Source: Hypsibius dujardini (taxonomy: Eukaryota; Tardigrada; Eutardigrada; Parachela; Hypsibiidae). From it: a stretch of DNA of 27,094 nucleotides. The notes beneath the pieces are model-generated. The model ran no database searches. It worked only from the letters and a program-made list of their open reading frames with translations, and had not been told where the DNA came from. The stretch is taken from assembly GCA_001579985.1 (NCBI GenBank), contig LRSR01010478.1, forward strand, positions 1-27,094, given 5' to 3'. The position numbers and the translations under genes are program-made. Of the stretch, positions 1 to 10,900 are shown one piece after another. Numbering within the stretch: the stretch's first letter is position 1; each line of letters starts with the position of its first letter.

Positions 1-906
1 AAGTGTGCTAATAGAATGTCTATGATATTAAGAGATGCCGGTAATTGAACCGAGTGGCCCACCAAATATTGGCTTATCTTGAGATCTCGAAAAACAAATA
101 GTAGTTTACCTGTGTATAGGACTGCAACAACTGATGACTTAATCGCAGGGAAACAGCCCAAAGTAACCGAATTCTAGTTTTTATCAGCTTTTTTTTCAAC
201 TTTTCATGACTGCTGTTTTCTGTTGCTGCTATTGCTCTTGATTGGCTGATTTAGTAAAATTTGATTTAAATATGGTCAAAGGAAGGCGAATTTCTCCTGA
301 AGTAGCAATGGCAGTTCACACTTTGAGATAGAAAGATATGCAGAATTCTGGATTTCGATCGGGGTATTGAGGTTTAACGCTTTAAATTCTAGTTGTTAAC
401 TTTGTTTTTCAAAATGTTTAAATTTGAATTTCGGTTCCGAATTTATTTTTCTCTCAAGGTTTGTATTGTTCACATTTTTATTTCTGTCATTTTACTTTTT
501 TATTGCTTGCCTGCACGCGTTTTGATTCGAAATATAATGTATGATTATGCATAAAGTATACACTGCATGTTCTGATTGGTCGCACAGAAACAGTGCAATT
601 TAGGGCGGGGTTTTCGGCCAGTTAAAACAGCAAAAGTCACGTGAGCAGAGTTTTTCTTGGGGCTGACTGTATGAGCAAATGTAGTAGATTAGTGATCCGA
701 ATATGGCGCCTGATCGGAACCGAATCTAATGGTACAGTATGTCAGTCCTTTTGTTAAGACAATCCGTTGACTTTTCGCGGAAAGGAAGTCAACCGCCATT
801 AACCGCCACTAACACTGTACTCGACAACATGGGGGCAAAAACCGTAGATCCCAGATAAGAATTTTGCGAAATGCGTCGTCCCCCCCCCGGCCGCTTTTAA
901 ATTGCG
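1..906. other. Upstream non-coding sequence, no gene seen
   Basis: No open frame of convincing length or composition and no recognisable splice-bounded exon was found on either strand. The sequence is AT-rich with T-runs. It ends at the TA dinucleotide that flanks the first MITE. An upstream exon of the NHL gene hidden here cannot be excluded, but none was found. Confidence 0.5.
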
Positions 907-908
907 TA

Positions 909-1251
909 CGAGGTAAAACTCCCAATGCTGCGCAAGTTTTGATTGGGCACAAATGCTGCGCAAGTTTTGATTGGGCACAAATGCTGCGCAAGTTTTGATT
1001 GGGCACAAATGCTGCGCACGACAGAGCAAACGGCAAAATCGTGACGTTTATCAATCAAAATAGCCACAAGGTTTCTTTTTCGTTTTCCATTTTCAAAAAG
1101 TTGTATTTTTAGATTTTTTTTGTCACACGTGTTTTTCCGATTTATTTTTGATTTCTTGAACCCAAAATATCGACGAACAACGAGAGAAAAGTGTGCGACC
1201 CCGGCATTTATACAGTTTTTGAGCTTGCGCCGCATTTGGAGTTTTACCTCG
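909..1251. mobile_element. TA-flanked 343-bp MITE with internal 28-bp array
   Basis: The left end starts CGAGGTAAAACTCC and the right end is its reverse complement GGAGTTTTACCTCG. Beyond that the arms stay similar, with AATGCTGCGCAAG on one side and AAATGCGGCGCAAG on the other. TA dinucleotides sit directly outside both ends (907-908 and 1252-1253), as expected for a Tc1/mariner-type target-site duplication. No transposase is encoded, so it would be non-autonomous. Long open frames on the minus strand are products of the repeats. Confidence 0.8.
924..1017. repeat. 28-bp tandem repeat, about 3.4 copies
   Basis: The unit begins AATGCTGCGCAAGTTTTGAT and ends TGGGCACA. Copies start at 924, 952, 980 and 1008, and the last is partial. 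The unit is the subterminal sequence of the enclosing MITE's left arm, so it looks like amplification of one arm inside the element. There are no unique spacers between copies. Confidence 0.9.
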
Positions 1252-1253
1252 TA

Positions 1254-1647
1254 ATATGACTCATTCTCTTGCGCCGGCAACACAGTCAACAGGTGAGAAA
1301 AGGACAGCCCAGACAGCTTGTCAGACAGACAGCCCCCGCTTACTATTCGCTGCTGGCCCACAAAGCGAGTGAAGCCAGTGAGCCCGTTCTCCGTTTGCCC
1401 CCTGGGTCCTTTTTATTCCTCTCTTCACTGCATTAGCTTTTTGTACGCCGATGCGCTCTCAATCTCCGGTCCTTGTTCTTTTGATTTAATTTTTTTCCGT
1501 CTTTATTTGCGCCCCTTATCCCGTTATTTCCGGCTCCCACACGTGTACGGAGCCGAGAGTTCAAGCTACGTTTCTTTTCCCGTCCGGTTTACACATTATT
1601 TTCACTCACAAAACTCACTCGTCAAACACGCTTCCCGGAAGCAGAAA
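1254..1647 (+). promoter_or_regulatory. 5' flank / probable 5'UTR of the NHL gene
   Basis: This stretch lies directly upstream of the chosen NHL start codon. It is pyrimidine-rich and contains a CACGTG-type motif near 1540. The frame of exon 1 stays open upstream to about 1318, but that stretch has the composition of a leader, not of conserved protein. The ATG at 1648 has a good context (gaaaATGg) and is preferred. Assignment as promoter or leader rests on position only. Confidence 0.4.
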
Positions 1648-3754
1648 ATGGACTCTGCCACATCCAGCGGTCTTCGATGCTCCAACGGACACGCCACCGT
1701 GGACTACAGCAATGCGCGAGTGCCACGTCGTCAGACCCTCCCCTCGATCTTCCCGATCGCCGCCGCGGGGAAGGATATGGAAGTGCCTGATCGATTGCAG
1801 GTGCGGGGAAGGAGCCTTCCGGGTCGCCATTTTGAATGGCATTTGTTTTATGGCTGCTTGTGGTACTACGTTAATTGTTTTCCGAATGTAGGGCCCGCTG
1901 GATCGGATTCAGGATTTAGGGCGTTGTTTGAGCTTGCTGGAGAACAACTACGCGCTGACGAAGAAGCAGGTGGACGAGCGGAAGGCGGCTTTAGTGGTGA
2001 GTGCTATGGCCAATCTTCCATGTCGATCTGCTTAACTGCGTGCCCTCTGTTGATCAGTCCTTAAGCTATTCCTACATTTTCTTAGGTTAGTTATTACGGT
2101 CTTAGCTAATTTTTTTCAAGCAAAACAATAACAAACTTCAACACTCTTCCTTGAAGCATTGTAAGATCTGGGTGCCTGTTTGTTTGTTTGATTGATTGAT
2201 TGATTATTTAAATGGGACTTCGTGTTATTGGTTGATTGAGCACAAAACATTGATTGATTATTTAGTTGACCCTGACCTTATACTTATACGCCTTTCTCCT
2301 CCGGAATTCATGACGCTTTGGCTGTGTTATCACTTGTGCAAACCTTCTTGCTCATCTTTATGTTACGTGAAGCAATATTTCAAAGTTACTGACAGTAGCT
2401 TCCGCGTTCCGACGCTCCTTGTGATGTGCCACCTTCCGGGTTCTCGTTCTTGAGTCACTTTATCTGACGTACAACACGCTTGCTTCCCATTTCCAATTTT
2501 GTTCGGATTTTCATTTTTTTATTAGCCTTGTTGCTGCTGTGTGACTTTAGTTTTGTCGGCATTGAGTTTGGAGAATGCTCCATGATCCACACATCTGACC
2601 ATCCCTTGACTGTTGCTTGCCTTGTTTGATCGGAGTTCAGGATCGATCGATTGCATTTCCCTGTGGGTTAGTGATTACCTTGCTAAATTTCCTTTTTTTT
2701 ACAGGATGCCTTGGAGAAGCAGTTTGCCGCGCTCTACACCCAGCTGGAAGGCTCTTACGAGGGCAAGAAGCAGTACCTCACGTCGCTTCTCCGCTCTGAG
2801 CAGACTGCACGGGAGAACAGTGGCGACAGCGCCCAGAATGGATCTGGCAGCAACAGCACCCTCTTTTCTTCTCACAACGGCGGCACTCTTTCCGAGGGAA
2901 ACAAGCAGAACGGTTATCGCGGCAACGGTGTCGGGCGGGACGACTTGGTGAGGACTTGTGTGTACCCAATTCGTTTTCGACCGCGTCCCAACTTGAAAGT
3001 CATTTTTCTGTCAATTTATTGTAGTTTGCTGCATGTGTCTTCGACGTAATGGATGACCCGCGGATGCAAGAGATTCCCGACTTCACCGAATACCTTCGCA
3101 GCCGTTTGAGCGGCGGTCCCCGTCAGAAAATGGCATTCGACAAGTCCATTGACCTGACCGGGAAAGGTTACAACCGGCCCGTGTCCGACTTTTCTTCGGC
3201 GTGGAGCTATTCGGGCGAGGATCAGCGTTGTTCGGGCCTGTCCGACTCATTTTCGGCGTTCGATTTTCCTCCAAAGTCGAGTGGGACCAACAGCAGCTTC
3301 CAGTCGTATTCGTCCAGCGGCCAGTACAACCAGGAAGTAAGTTACTTTGAAAGCAGATTGAATGAACATCACTCTCAGCTTTCCGATACCGCGAATGTGT
3401 CAAGGTTGTTTGCTATTACTCTTAAGAGTTTCACATCATCGGCTGTATTCACCCCGGATTCGGCGCCCCCAATGTCGCCGTTTTCCAGCGGCAACAGGAG
3501 CTTCAACTACGACAGCCGGCAGCAGGGACGTATTCTTCCTCTCCAGAATCCGCCTCCCTCTTCTGGGTATTTTTCCAGATTATCCAGCTGACTGTCTGTC
3601 TGTGTCTGTCTCTGCTAATTGCCTGTTTTTCTGTGTCTGTTTGCTTACTGCTGGTCTGCTTGTCTGTCCCTAGTATGTTTGTCCGCCTAAAAGCCCGCCT
3701 GTATGTCTTTCGGTTTGTTTTGTTAGACTGTCGGTTTGTCTGTATATGGCTGGC

Positions 3755-3799
<45 letters not shown>

Positions 3800-5669
3800 G
3801 CCTGCCTGTCTGTCTGTTTGTCTGTCTCTCTCTCTGTCTGTCTATCTGTCTGGCTGGCTGTCTGTCTGCCTGTCTGCCTGCCTGTCTGCCTGCCTGTCTG
3901 TCTGTCTGCCTGCCTGTCTGCCTGCATGCAAAATGGAGAAATGGATACACCCTTAAAAATGTACGATCTCACAACATTTTTAGAGGTGTAGGCTAATTTA
4001 TTTTTCGTATTCTTCAGAGACTTTTTCAGCTCTCCCCCGCGTGGATTGCCCGGCGTTCCAGAGTACAATTCCATTGATCACGACGAGGAGATGAAGATGC
4101 AAGAGCTTCGACGACGCCCCGGCATCACTGCCGACGTGTTGAACAACCTCGTGCAACAGCACCACTTCAACCTTAGTAATACCTTAAACCCTTCAAACTC
4201 ATGCTCTCGACAAATTTTCCAGAATTAAATGGGCCATTCTGGTGTTGTAGGGAACGGCGGTATGAGTTCGGGACAGTCGCGAGTGGGCCCGACGAATCCG
4301 TTTGGCATGAGCAGTGGAATTCGCCGGAGCAACTCAAACAAGAATCGCAGCAAGGGCCCTCGACGCTACTCGCTGCCGGACGCCAGTCGCATTCAGAACA
4401 GCTCGTGGAGCGGTAATTCCTCGGGTCCTCATCCCGGCCGTAGCGGCAGTTTTTGTAAGTTTTGCTAACGTTTTCGCTCAGCATGTCCGATGGCCTGGCA
4501 TTATCGGGCCTCATTTCTGTAAATTTGATATTTGCAGTGGGATCCCCGGCAGACTCGTTGAACGAGAATGATGATGCCTTCTTGCCCGACAACCACCGTC
4601 AAGGAAATGGGATGCAAGAGCTCGAAATCCTGTAAGAATTGACGAATGAAAACGTTTGGAAATCAGAATTCTCTCTCCGTTTGGCTGAGCTGAATTGAAT
4701 CGAACGTGTTTGAAGCTTGACCAAAAACACGCGGTAAACTTAGATTCATCGCGTAACTTATTGATTGATTGATTGATTGACTATTGATCGAGGTGTTTGT
4801 TTGTGATTTTATGTCAATTGTTTCGACCGGAACACATTTATAGACAGTTTTTTTCTGAAAGCGAGTGAATGTTTACGACCATGGCCATTTTTTCGGAAAA
4901 TTGTGCATTAATTGATTATTTAAAATCAAAATGAGCTCTTTCAGCAATTTGAAACATCTTTAAAATATTTATAAATAAACACGTACTGTTCTTGATGCAT
5001 GTCTTTGTATTGTTCTGTAGATGTCGCTTTGGGGAGATTGGCAGTGGTGCGGGTCAGATGAACGCCCCGCATGGATTCTGCTTGGGTGACCAGGAGGAAG
5101 TGATTGTCGCCGGTAAGGTCTTTTTACTTCACGTACTTTTGTGTTTATAATTCGGCATTACATTTTATTTCGCTTTTTGTTGTATTTTTTGTTTAGACAC
5201 CAACAACCATCGCATTCAGTTCTTCAGCAGCGACGGGCAGTGTATCGATTCGTGGGGCAAGCCAGGTAAACGTGAGGGACAGCTGTGGTTTCCGCGGAAG
5301 GTGGCCTGGCTGCCGGAATCGGCGCGGGTGGTGGTTTGCGATCGAGGCCATGAGCGTTCCCGAGTGCAGATCTTTTCACGCAACGGCTTGTACGAACGAA
5401 CCATCCCCATGGACTATGTGGCCATTGTCGCTGGTATGACCGTCTACCGCAATCAGGTCAGTTGAATGGAGTTAAAATTCCAATGCTGACGTAAAAAACA
5501 TACACAGGCACATGGAGAGAGAAATGGACAGACTGACGAGATGAGGACAGACATGTGCACTGACAGAACGCGGATAAACAAAACCGGCGGATACAGGTTA
5601 CAGACAGACAGACAGACAGACAGACAGTCAGCCAGGCAGGCAGCCAGGCAGGTAGACAGACAGACAGAC

Positions 5670-5704
<35 letters not shown>

Positions 5705-6708
5705 GTAAAGATGGAATGTGCCATGAAAGCAAGTAATTAAGGCAAACAATGCACTGTTCCTTTCCGCTGTTTAGATTGTAATTGTGGATTCGGTCAACCC
5801 GACATGCCTGATCATGGATCAGTTTGGAACCGTCGTCTTCTGGTTCTCTTGTGCCAAGAATATGAAAGAGCCGTCGGACGTGGCTGTGGCTAACAACACC
5901 TTCTACATCTGCGACTTCAAAGGCCATTGTGTCTGCACCTACAACGGCCGCGGCGAATTTGTCACTCAGATTGGATCCCATCCCACCATCAACTTCCCCA
6001 ACGGCATCGACATTACCGCTCAAGGAGATGTGCTGGTGGGAGACAGTCATGGCAACCGGTTCCACGTTGCAGCCTACAGGTCGGATGGGGTGTTCTTGGC
6101 GGAGTACGAATGCCCTCACATGAAGGTGCGATTTTTTGCCTCCCTTATTGCCTCTCAGTCTGTCTTGTTTATACATTTGTCTGTCTGACCTTTTGTTTGC
6201 TTGTCCGTCTCTGCATCTGTCTAGCTGCCTGTCTGTCTTGGTCTACGTATGTCTGCCTGTCTGTTCGTCTGCCTGCCTGCCTGCCTGTCTATTGTCATGA
6301 CCATCTGTTTCTTTGTCTGACTGTCTGTTTGCGTCTGTCTGTGTATTGGTTGGTTCGTCTGCTTGTCTGATTTCTCGGCCTTGTCAATCGGCCTGTCCTT
6401 CCCACATTCCAGTGCTCTGTTTTTCTGTCTCCTCTGCGTTAATGTCGGTCTCTGCTGTTTGACACCCTTTAGTCTGATATAAAAAAGTTTGTTCCTATAA
6501 TAAGAGTAGCAATTGTAAATGCGAACTCGGCTCCTTGTTCCAGGTCAGTCGTTGCTGTGGACTTGTCTTGACCGAAGCGGGACACGTCGTGACTGTCGCC
6601 AAGAATAACAACTTTGTTCTGATTCTGGAGCGTCTGTCCACCACAGTCGAAGGCCATGATGCCCTGCCTGAATTGAGCACGCGTACCCTCGAAGAGACTG
6701 AATTTTAA
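1648..6708 (+). CDS. NHL-repeat protein (brat/ncl-1-like), 12 exons
   Basis: Exons: 1648-1800, 1892-1996, 2705-2947, 3025-3336, 3427-3566, 4018-4175, 4251-4454, 4538-4631, 5021-5112, 5197-5456, 5775-6125 and 6544-6708. Phases agree throughout and give about 758 aa. Residues about 52-130 look like a coiled coil ([20 protein letters not shown]). Residues about 130-465 are Ser/Asn/Gly-rich and probably disordered. Residues about 470-735 form the NHL beta-propeller, with the blade motifs [11 protein letters not shown] (500-510) and [16 protein letters not shown] (662-677). Propeller sequence and order resemble Brat/NCL-1, translational repressors that bind mRNA with this domain, so cytoplasmic RNA binding is inferred. 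No RING or B-box is present, which is unusual; upstream exons could be missing. The exon 5 start is uncertain because the 90-nt intron before it is open and a multiple of three. The exon 7 acceptor is chosen because it alone keeps the frame into exon 8. Confidence 0.82.
1997..2704 (+). other. NHL gene intron 2
   Basis: This 708-bp intron starts at a gtgagt donor and ends in a T-rich tract plus ACAG. It holds a short (TTGA/ATTG)n run at about 2188-2206 and related tetramers to about 2270. Open frames inside it have no coding character. No TIR element was recognised. Confidence 0.7.
3594..3930 (+). repeat. (CTGT)n/(CTGC)n microsatellite in NHL intron 5
   Basis: The core at about 3750-3928 is almost uninterrupted CTGT with CTGC variants, flanked by a degenerate CTGT-rich stretch from about 3594. 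It lies wholly in intron 5 (3567-4017). It produces long low-complexity open frames on both strands that are not genes. The tract is complementary to the (CAGA)n tract in intron 10 of the same transcript. Confidence 0.95.
4632..5020 (+). other. NHL gene intron 8
   Basis: A 389-bp AT-rich intron with a short (ATTG)n run at about 4760-4780. It is duplicated at about 18500-18870, where the ATTG run has grown to about seven units. No gene or TIR element is seen in it. Confidence 0.75.
5601..5705 (+). repeat. (CAGA)n microsatellite in NHL intron 10
   Basis: Tandem CAGA tetramers, with an interruption of CAGGCAGC type at about 5628-5650, lie in intron 10 (5457-5774). CAGA repeats are the exact reverse complement of the CTGT repeats in introns 5 and 11, so the pre-mRNA carries self-complementary tracts on both sides of exon 11. 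Confidence 0.95.
6140..6440 (+). repeat. Degenerate CTGT-rich tract in NHL intron 11
   Basis: CTGT, CTGC and related tetramers with many point changes fill much of intron 11 (6126-6543). The tract looks like an older, decayed relative of the intron 5 microsatellite. It retains several runs of CTGTCTG that could pair with the CAGA tract of intron 10. Confidence 0.8.
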
Positions 6709-7534
6709 ACCTCACTCATCCGCAGCGGCATTGGAAGTCTATTCGGTTGTTCTTGTTTTCCCGTTCTACACTGCACAGCAGGTGCGTCTTCCTTGTTCCT
6801 CATACCGCCTCCTTTTTTAGCGCGGTTTTTGGCTGGAGTTGTTTTCGTTCCGATCTGTTGATACTTGTCATACATTTTCACGGCTTTCTGGAATGGGCTA
6901 GTTTTATCGTTCCATCAGCGTTATATCTTTTCTGGATCACGTGCACGGTTAGACTATCTGTACTTCACTTCATTTTTTTTCTTTTTCTTCTTCATTTTTG
7001 GGCGATTGATGTTGCCTCGTTTTTCCTGTAATCCCAGTCATTTTTGCCGTTTTCGGTTGGAACTCCTCTTAACCTTTTATGCACCCCGTTTTTTGGCTAA
7101 CCCTTTCGTTTTTCTTTTTTGACGTTGTCGAACAAAATGCTGTAAAAATACTAACCTTTTAGCGGTTCGGTAATTGCCAGTAGCTGATGGCGTATCATAC
7201 ATACGTGTTAACGAACTTCTGTGATCATTTTATTGTGAGTGTCTTTAGGAGCCTGTCCATTTACCAGCCTGTATTTCTACGTGCCTGAGTCTGTGAAACT
7301 GTTTTATCAATCTGTCTGCCTATATGTTCTGCTTGCCTGGGTCTGTATGACTGACTGCCTATCCATCTATCTGACAATCGTTCTATTTGCCCGTGTCTGT
7401 GTGACTGTTTGTGCATTTGTCTGCGCATCTGCGCATTTGCCTGCCTGCCTGCCTGCCTGCCTGTCTGTTTGTCTATCTGCTTTCCTATATGTCTGTCTGT
7501 CTATGAACCTGCTTGACTGTCTGTCATCTCTATG
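6709..7534 (+). other. NHL 3' flank and intergenic spacer
   Basis: This region starts after the NHL stop codon (TAA 6706-6708). It is T-rich, contains degenerate CTGT-type sequence at about 7250-7515, and has no convincing coding frame. In unit 2 it has been deleted entirely. The 3' untranslated region of the NHL gene must lie at least partly here. Confidence 0.6.
7250..7515 (+). repeat. Degenerate CTGT-rich tract between the genes
   Basis: Interspersed CTGT, CTGC and CTAT tetramers form a fourth tract of this type in the unit-1 NHL-gene region. It has a clean (CTGC)n core at about 7440-7465. It gives an open frame of about 158 codons on the + strand that is an artefact of the repeat. Confidence 0.8.
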
Positions 7535-7976
7535 GTCGTTCACCAACTGGTTGAACGGCAACAGCCATTATTACTGCAATAATACATTTCATAAGACATT
7601 CCTTGACTGGTCAACAAGGTCAACAAACTCTTGCGGCAGGCATGCACATCAGCCGGTAGTAAAACCAGCGAGTACTACACCCCCGTCTATGCGCTTCGAC
7701 GCCAATAAAACATGATAAATCACCCATGTCAAACACAACAAACGTTGCCGTCACATCCTAGGCGTATTTTTTTGCAAAGTCATTTTTTTCGTCGCGGCTT
7801 CATGTTGTCTTTCCATTCACGTGCACGTTGATTGAAACTGCGGCGGACGCCTCCCCCCACAACACTGGGATATTTGAAGCTTCAATCATCGGAATCCCGG
7901 ATAGATGGCAAGAGGATGCTGCTGGCGGAACACTTCAGTGGGTATGTAGAAGCTATATTTGGTTCAATCTGTGGAG
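7535..7976 (+). promoter_or_regulatory. Conserved upstream region of ACE copy A
   Basis: About 440 bp directly before the ACE start codon is nearly identical to 18887-19328 before copy B, whereas sequence further upstream is not shared contiguously. Both copies therefore kept the same proximal promoter and leader. A good splice donor (GG|GTATGT, about 7940) in both copies might mark an untranslated first exon; no matching acceptor was pinned down. It includes AATAAA at 7704-7709. Confidence 0.5.
7704..7709 (+). terminator. Candidate poly(A) signal AATAAA
   Basis: This AATAAA about 1 kb after the NHL stop codon is a candidate end signal for the NHL transcript. It is conserved in unit 2 (about 19056), where no NHL coding end remains, so it may instead simply be part of the ACE upstream region. 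Confidence 0.3.
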
Positions 7977-10900
7977 ATGTTTTGTAATAAATGGAATTTG
8001 TTTGGTTCTCCTGATAAAGTGTTTTTCCTTGGGATTGTCTGTTTGTTGCTGGGGCCGGCCAAGGGCAAGTTCACTCCGGTGGACATTAGCCCCCTGGAAA
8101 GGTACCAATTAGATGAGACCAAGCTGACCAGTGCAGAGTACTTCCGGTCATGGCTGACCAACGTGTACAACCCAATCGGACAAAAAATGGCCCAGTCTGC
8201 GGTGCAGGCAAGTTGGGACTACAACACCAATATCACTGCGGTGAACGAGGCTGCAACTGTAAGTCCTGCTTCCCTGTACAGTATCATGTAAATCGTAAGA
8301 ATAGCTTTATCAGTAAACAAACTGAGCGCAACTGACGCTAACCTGACAAGTGACAAAAACGCCACATCTGAAGTCTGAACTAAGTTTATGAGGAAAAAAA
8401 ATTGAAATCTCACGCAGAAAGCCTTCCTAGGGTCGCTGACTAAAATGGCCAATTTTACTTATTACCACGGGCTCAGTGGGTTGATTGCTTGATTTCTTGA
8501 TTGTGTTAGCGATTCCTTTGAAATACCGCCTTTCCATCAAGTGGTTCTAGAGGGAGGGTAGCAAACAAAGTAATCCTAAAACGATACTGTATTTTCGCGT
8601 TAAACAGGGACAGCGTACGAGCCGTGGAACGTTTAATCGGCCACGCGGCGCTTGTGCTGTGTGTACGGTGCACACAGCCGTGCACACTTTCCACTCCATT
8701 ACGACTGTCCTTTTCTAACGCGAAAATACAGTAACTCATATGATGGTTGCTGTCTATGAAACTCAAAATGTTTTAGGGCGGAGCTAAGACGATTTTAATG
8801 TGTAGAAAGTAAATGTTTACGCACTTTTGCAGGAATTATTTTTTTTTCAAAAATTTCCTGCTACATCTCAAGAACCAATCGAACGTGGGTTTTTATAGCG
8901 GAACTACAGATATACCTGTATGTTATGATAACTTTTAACTATTAAGCTCCAAACACCATTGGCGGAACCGAAGTTCCTTGTATACTTTTCGGCCTAGTTG
9001 GCGGTTACCACTTTCAGGACAAAATTTCTCAGTAGCACAATTATTGTCGGCTTCGTTTCAAATCAAGTTTCAGCTGATCTTAACTTACTGCCCTCCTTGC
9101 CGCAGAAGTTGGTTTTCATTTTCTCACCCTCATGGATGGTGGAGGGAATTGCAAATATTACCGTACGCTCGCGATCTCAAGGGACACTTTTCTGCCCTAC
9201 TCGTAAATTCTAACCAACCTGGGCCGTGCCTTTTCAGTGCCGTTCACCAAATTGCCACTGTAGGGACAATTAAACGGAAAAGCACAGTTGTACAATCAAT
9301 CAATCGAGCACACAGAGTAAGCTGTACGAAATGAGCCAATCAGAGAACAGTGAATCAGATTGAACGTTCAATCGAGTGCAGGAGCCATACCGAAGGAGGC
9401 GGGGCTTAGCTGTCCCTTGAGATCGCGAGCATACGGTACTACATTTGCTCAAAGCTAAGCGAAGAATCGAAATTTAAATTTAGTTTTTTCCCTTCCATAA
9501 AATAATTTGTCACGCCAATAGTTTTCGAAGCAGAGAATATCTAATAAATGAAAGGAACTGGCTATTCGGCCGGTTTTTCTCCGGTTGAGCAGTCGAGTCA
9601 CTATTCAATCGGACTTTTACGGCTGAGTAAGCCAACCATTGTTTAGCCGTTTTTTTTACCAGCAAAACAGACAAATCACTTAGACGGTTTTCTCACAACT
9701 TGGCGTAATAATGTAGTTAAAAATGTGTCTCCTTTTTCTCGATCCAGTTGAGATATGTACATTGGTTACCCGAAGCCTTTAACAGAAAACTCAAATAGAT
9801 AACAAAAAGAACGAAGGCTGGCGATGAGTACGGAATAAATACGGATCAATCAATCAAAAAATAAAATCAATCGATCAATTGAGTAAAGACTGCATGGTCA
9901 GCTGTGGTTAAGCGCGTGCGCGCGGTGACTTAATTCGGCTCGAACTTGGACCATCATTTTTGGCTTAAAGTCTGCCACCCTGCAACAGCTTACGCTGTAC
10001 ATGCACTCTAGCCCCTTTACCAGCACAATCAACTGTCAAATATACCTTGACTTTCAGATATGTAATTAATTATACCTTCATAGAAAGGTGCGGCATAGCT
10101 AATTTATTGACTTCAAGTACAATTGTCACCGTGCACCTTTCAATTAGAAATAAAATATTAGTAACATATGTTTGAGCACGCGCCGTATCCCGTACAGTAC
10201 ATGGCGAGTTAATGGGTCGAAGTATAACATTATAGTATGGTATAGTATAACATTAGTACAGTAATACCGTATTACAACAATATAGTAATAGTATTATAAT
10301 AGTTCTAGTAACAGTGTGATAATAGTTCTAGTATGGTTTTTCCGATCCTCCACGCATGTTAACATTAAAGCAGAGATTCATCACGCTCTTGACTCGCAGT
10401 TAAAAAAATGCACTTGCGAATTCCTCAAGAGAAGTTAACTTCACAATTTTGCAGTCATTCCGTTAAGTCCGCGTGTAAAACGTAAGCCGACAGAATTGAA
10501 TCTAATGGAGGGTCCCGGAAATGGACAAAAGGGGCGGGGCAGGGGTAATAATGGAACAATCAACCAATCAACCACCGGAGCTCCACACCTGCCCCGCCTC
10601 TTTTGCCCATTTTCGGGACCCTCCGTTAGATTGAATTCTGTCGCTTACTGTAGCTGTCTTGATTGATGCAGAACTTCCGCAGGCCATCGCACAATGCCGA
10701 ATTTGCCGAAGTTAACTCAACTCGATTTCGCGTGTTTCAGATTGAGTCATCCCAAGCTTCTGCCAATCTGACCAGACTAGTCGCGAAGATAGCGGCCAAG
10801 TTCGACCTCTCTCAAAGCAGAAACACCCGCATGAAAACGACTCAAAAGAAGATGAAGGAATTGGGCGACGCCTCGCTGGACCCGGCAGAATTGACGGAGC

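Noticed and set aside
924-1017. Regular 28-bp repeats as a possible CRISPR array.
   Set aside because: Copies are directly adjacent with no spacers, and the host is eukaryotic.
897-1361. Minus-strand open frame of 154 codons with repeated peptide SICAQSKLAQHLCPIKTC.
   Set aside because: It lies over the 28-bp tandem repeat and the MITE. The peptide repeats come from the DNA repeat, and 28 bp shifts the frame each time.
3670-4074. Long frames rich in TDRQ or CLSV repeats on both strands.
   Set aside because: These are translations of the CTGT/CAGA tetramer microsatellite in an intron.
4233-4250. Alternative acceptor for NHL exon 7 (TTTTCCAG before AATTAAATGG).
   Set aside because: With the exon 6 donor it puts exon 7 in the wrong frame and does not connect to exon 8. 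The acceptor at 4250 does.
7828-8112. Frame of 94 codons starting upstream of ACE-A, also open in copy B.
   Set aside because: From about 7977 it overlaps ACE exon 1 in another frame, it lacks an ATG-started conserved protein, and its upstream part is better explained as leader or promoter.
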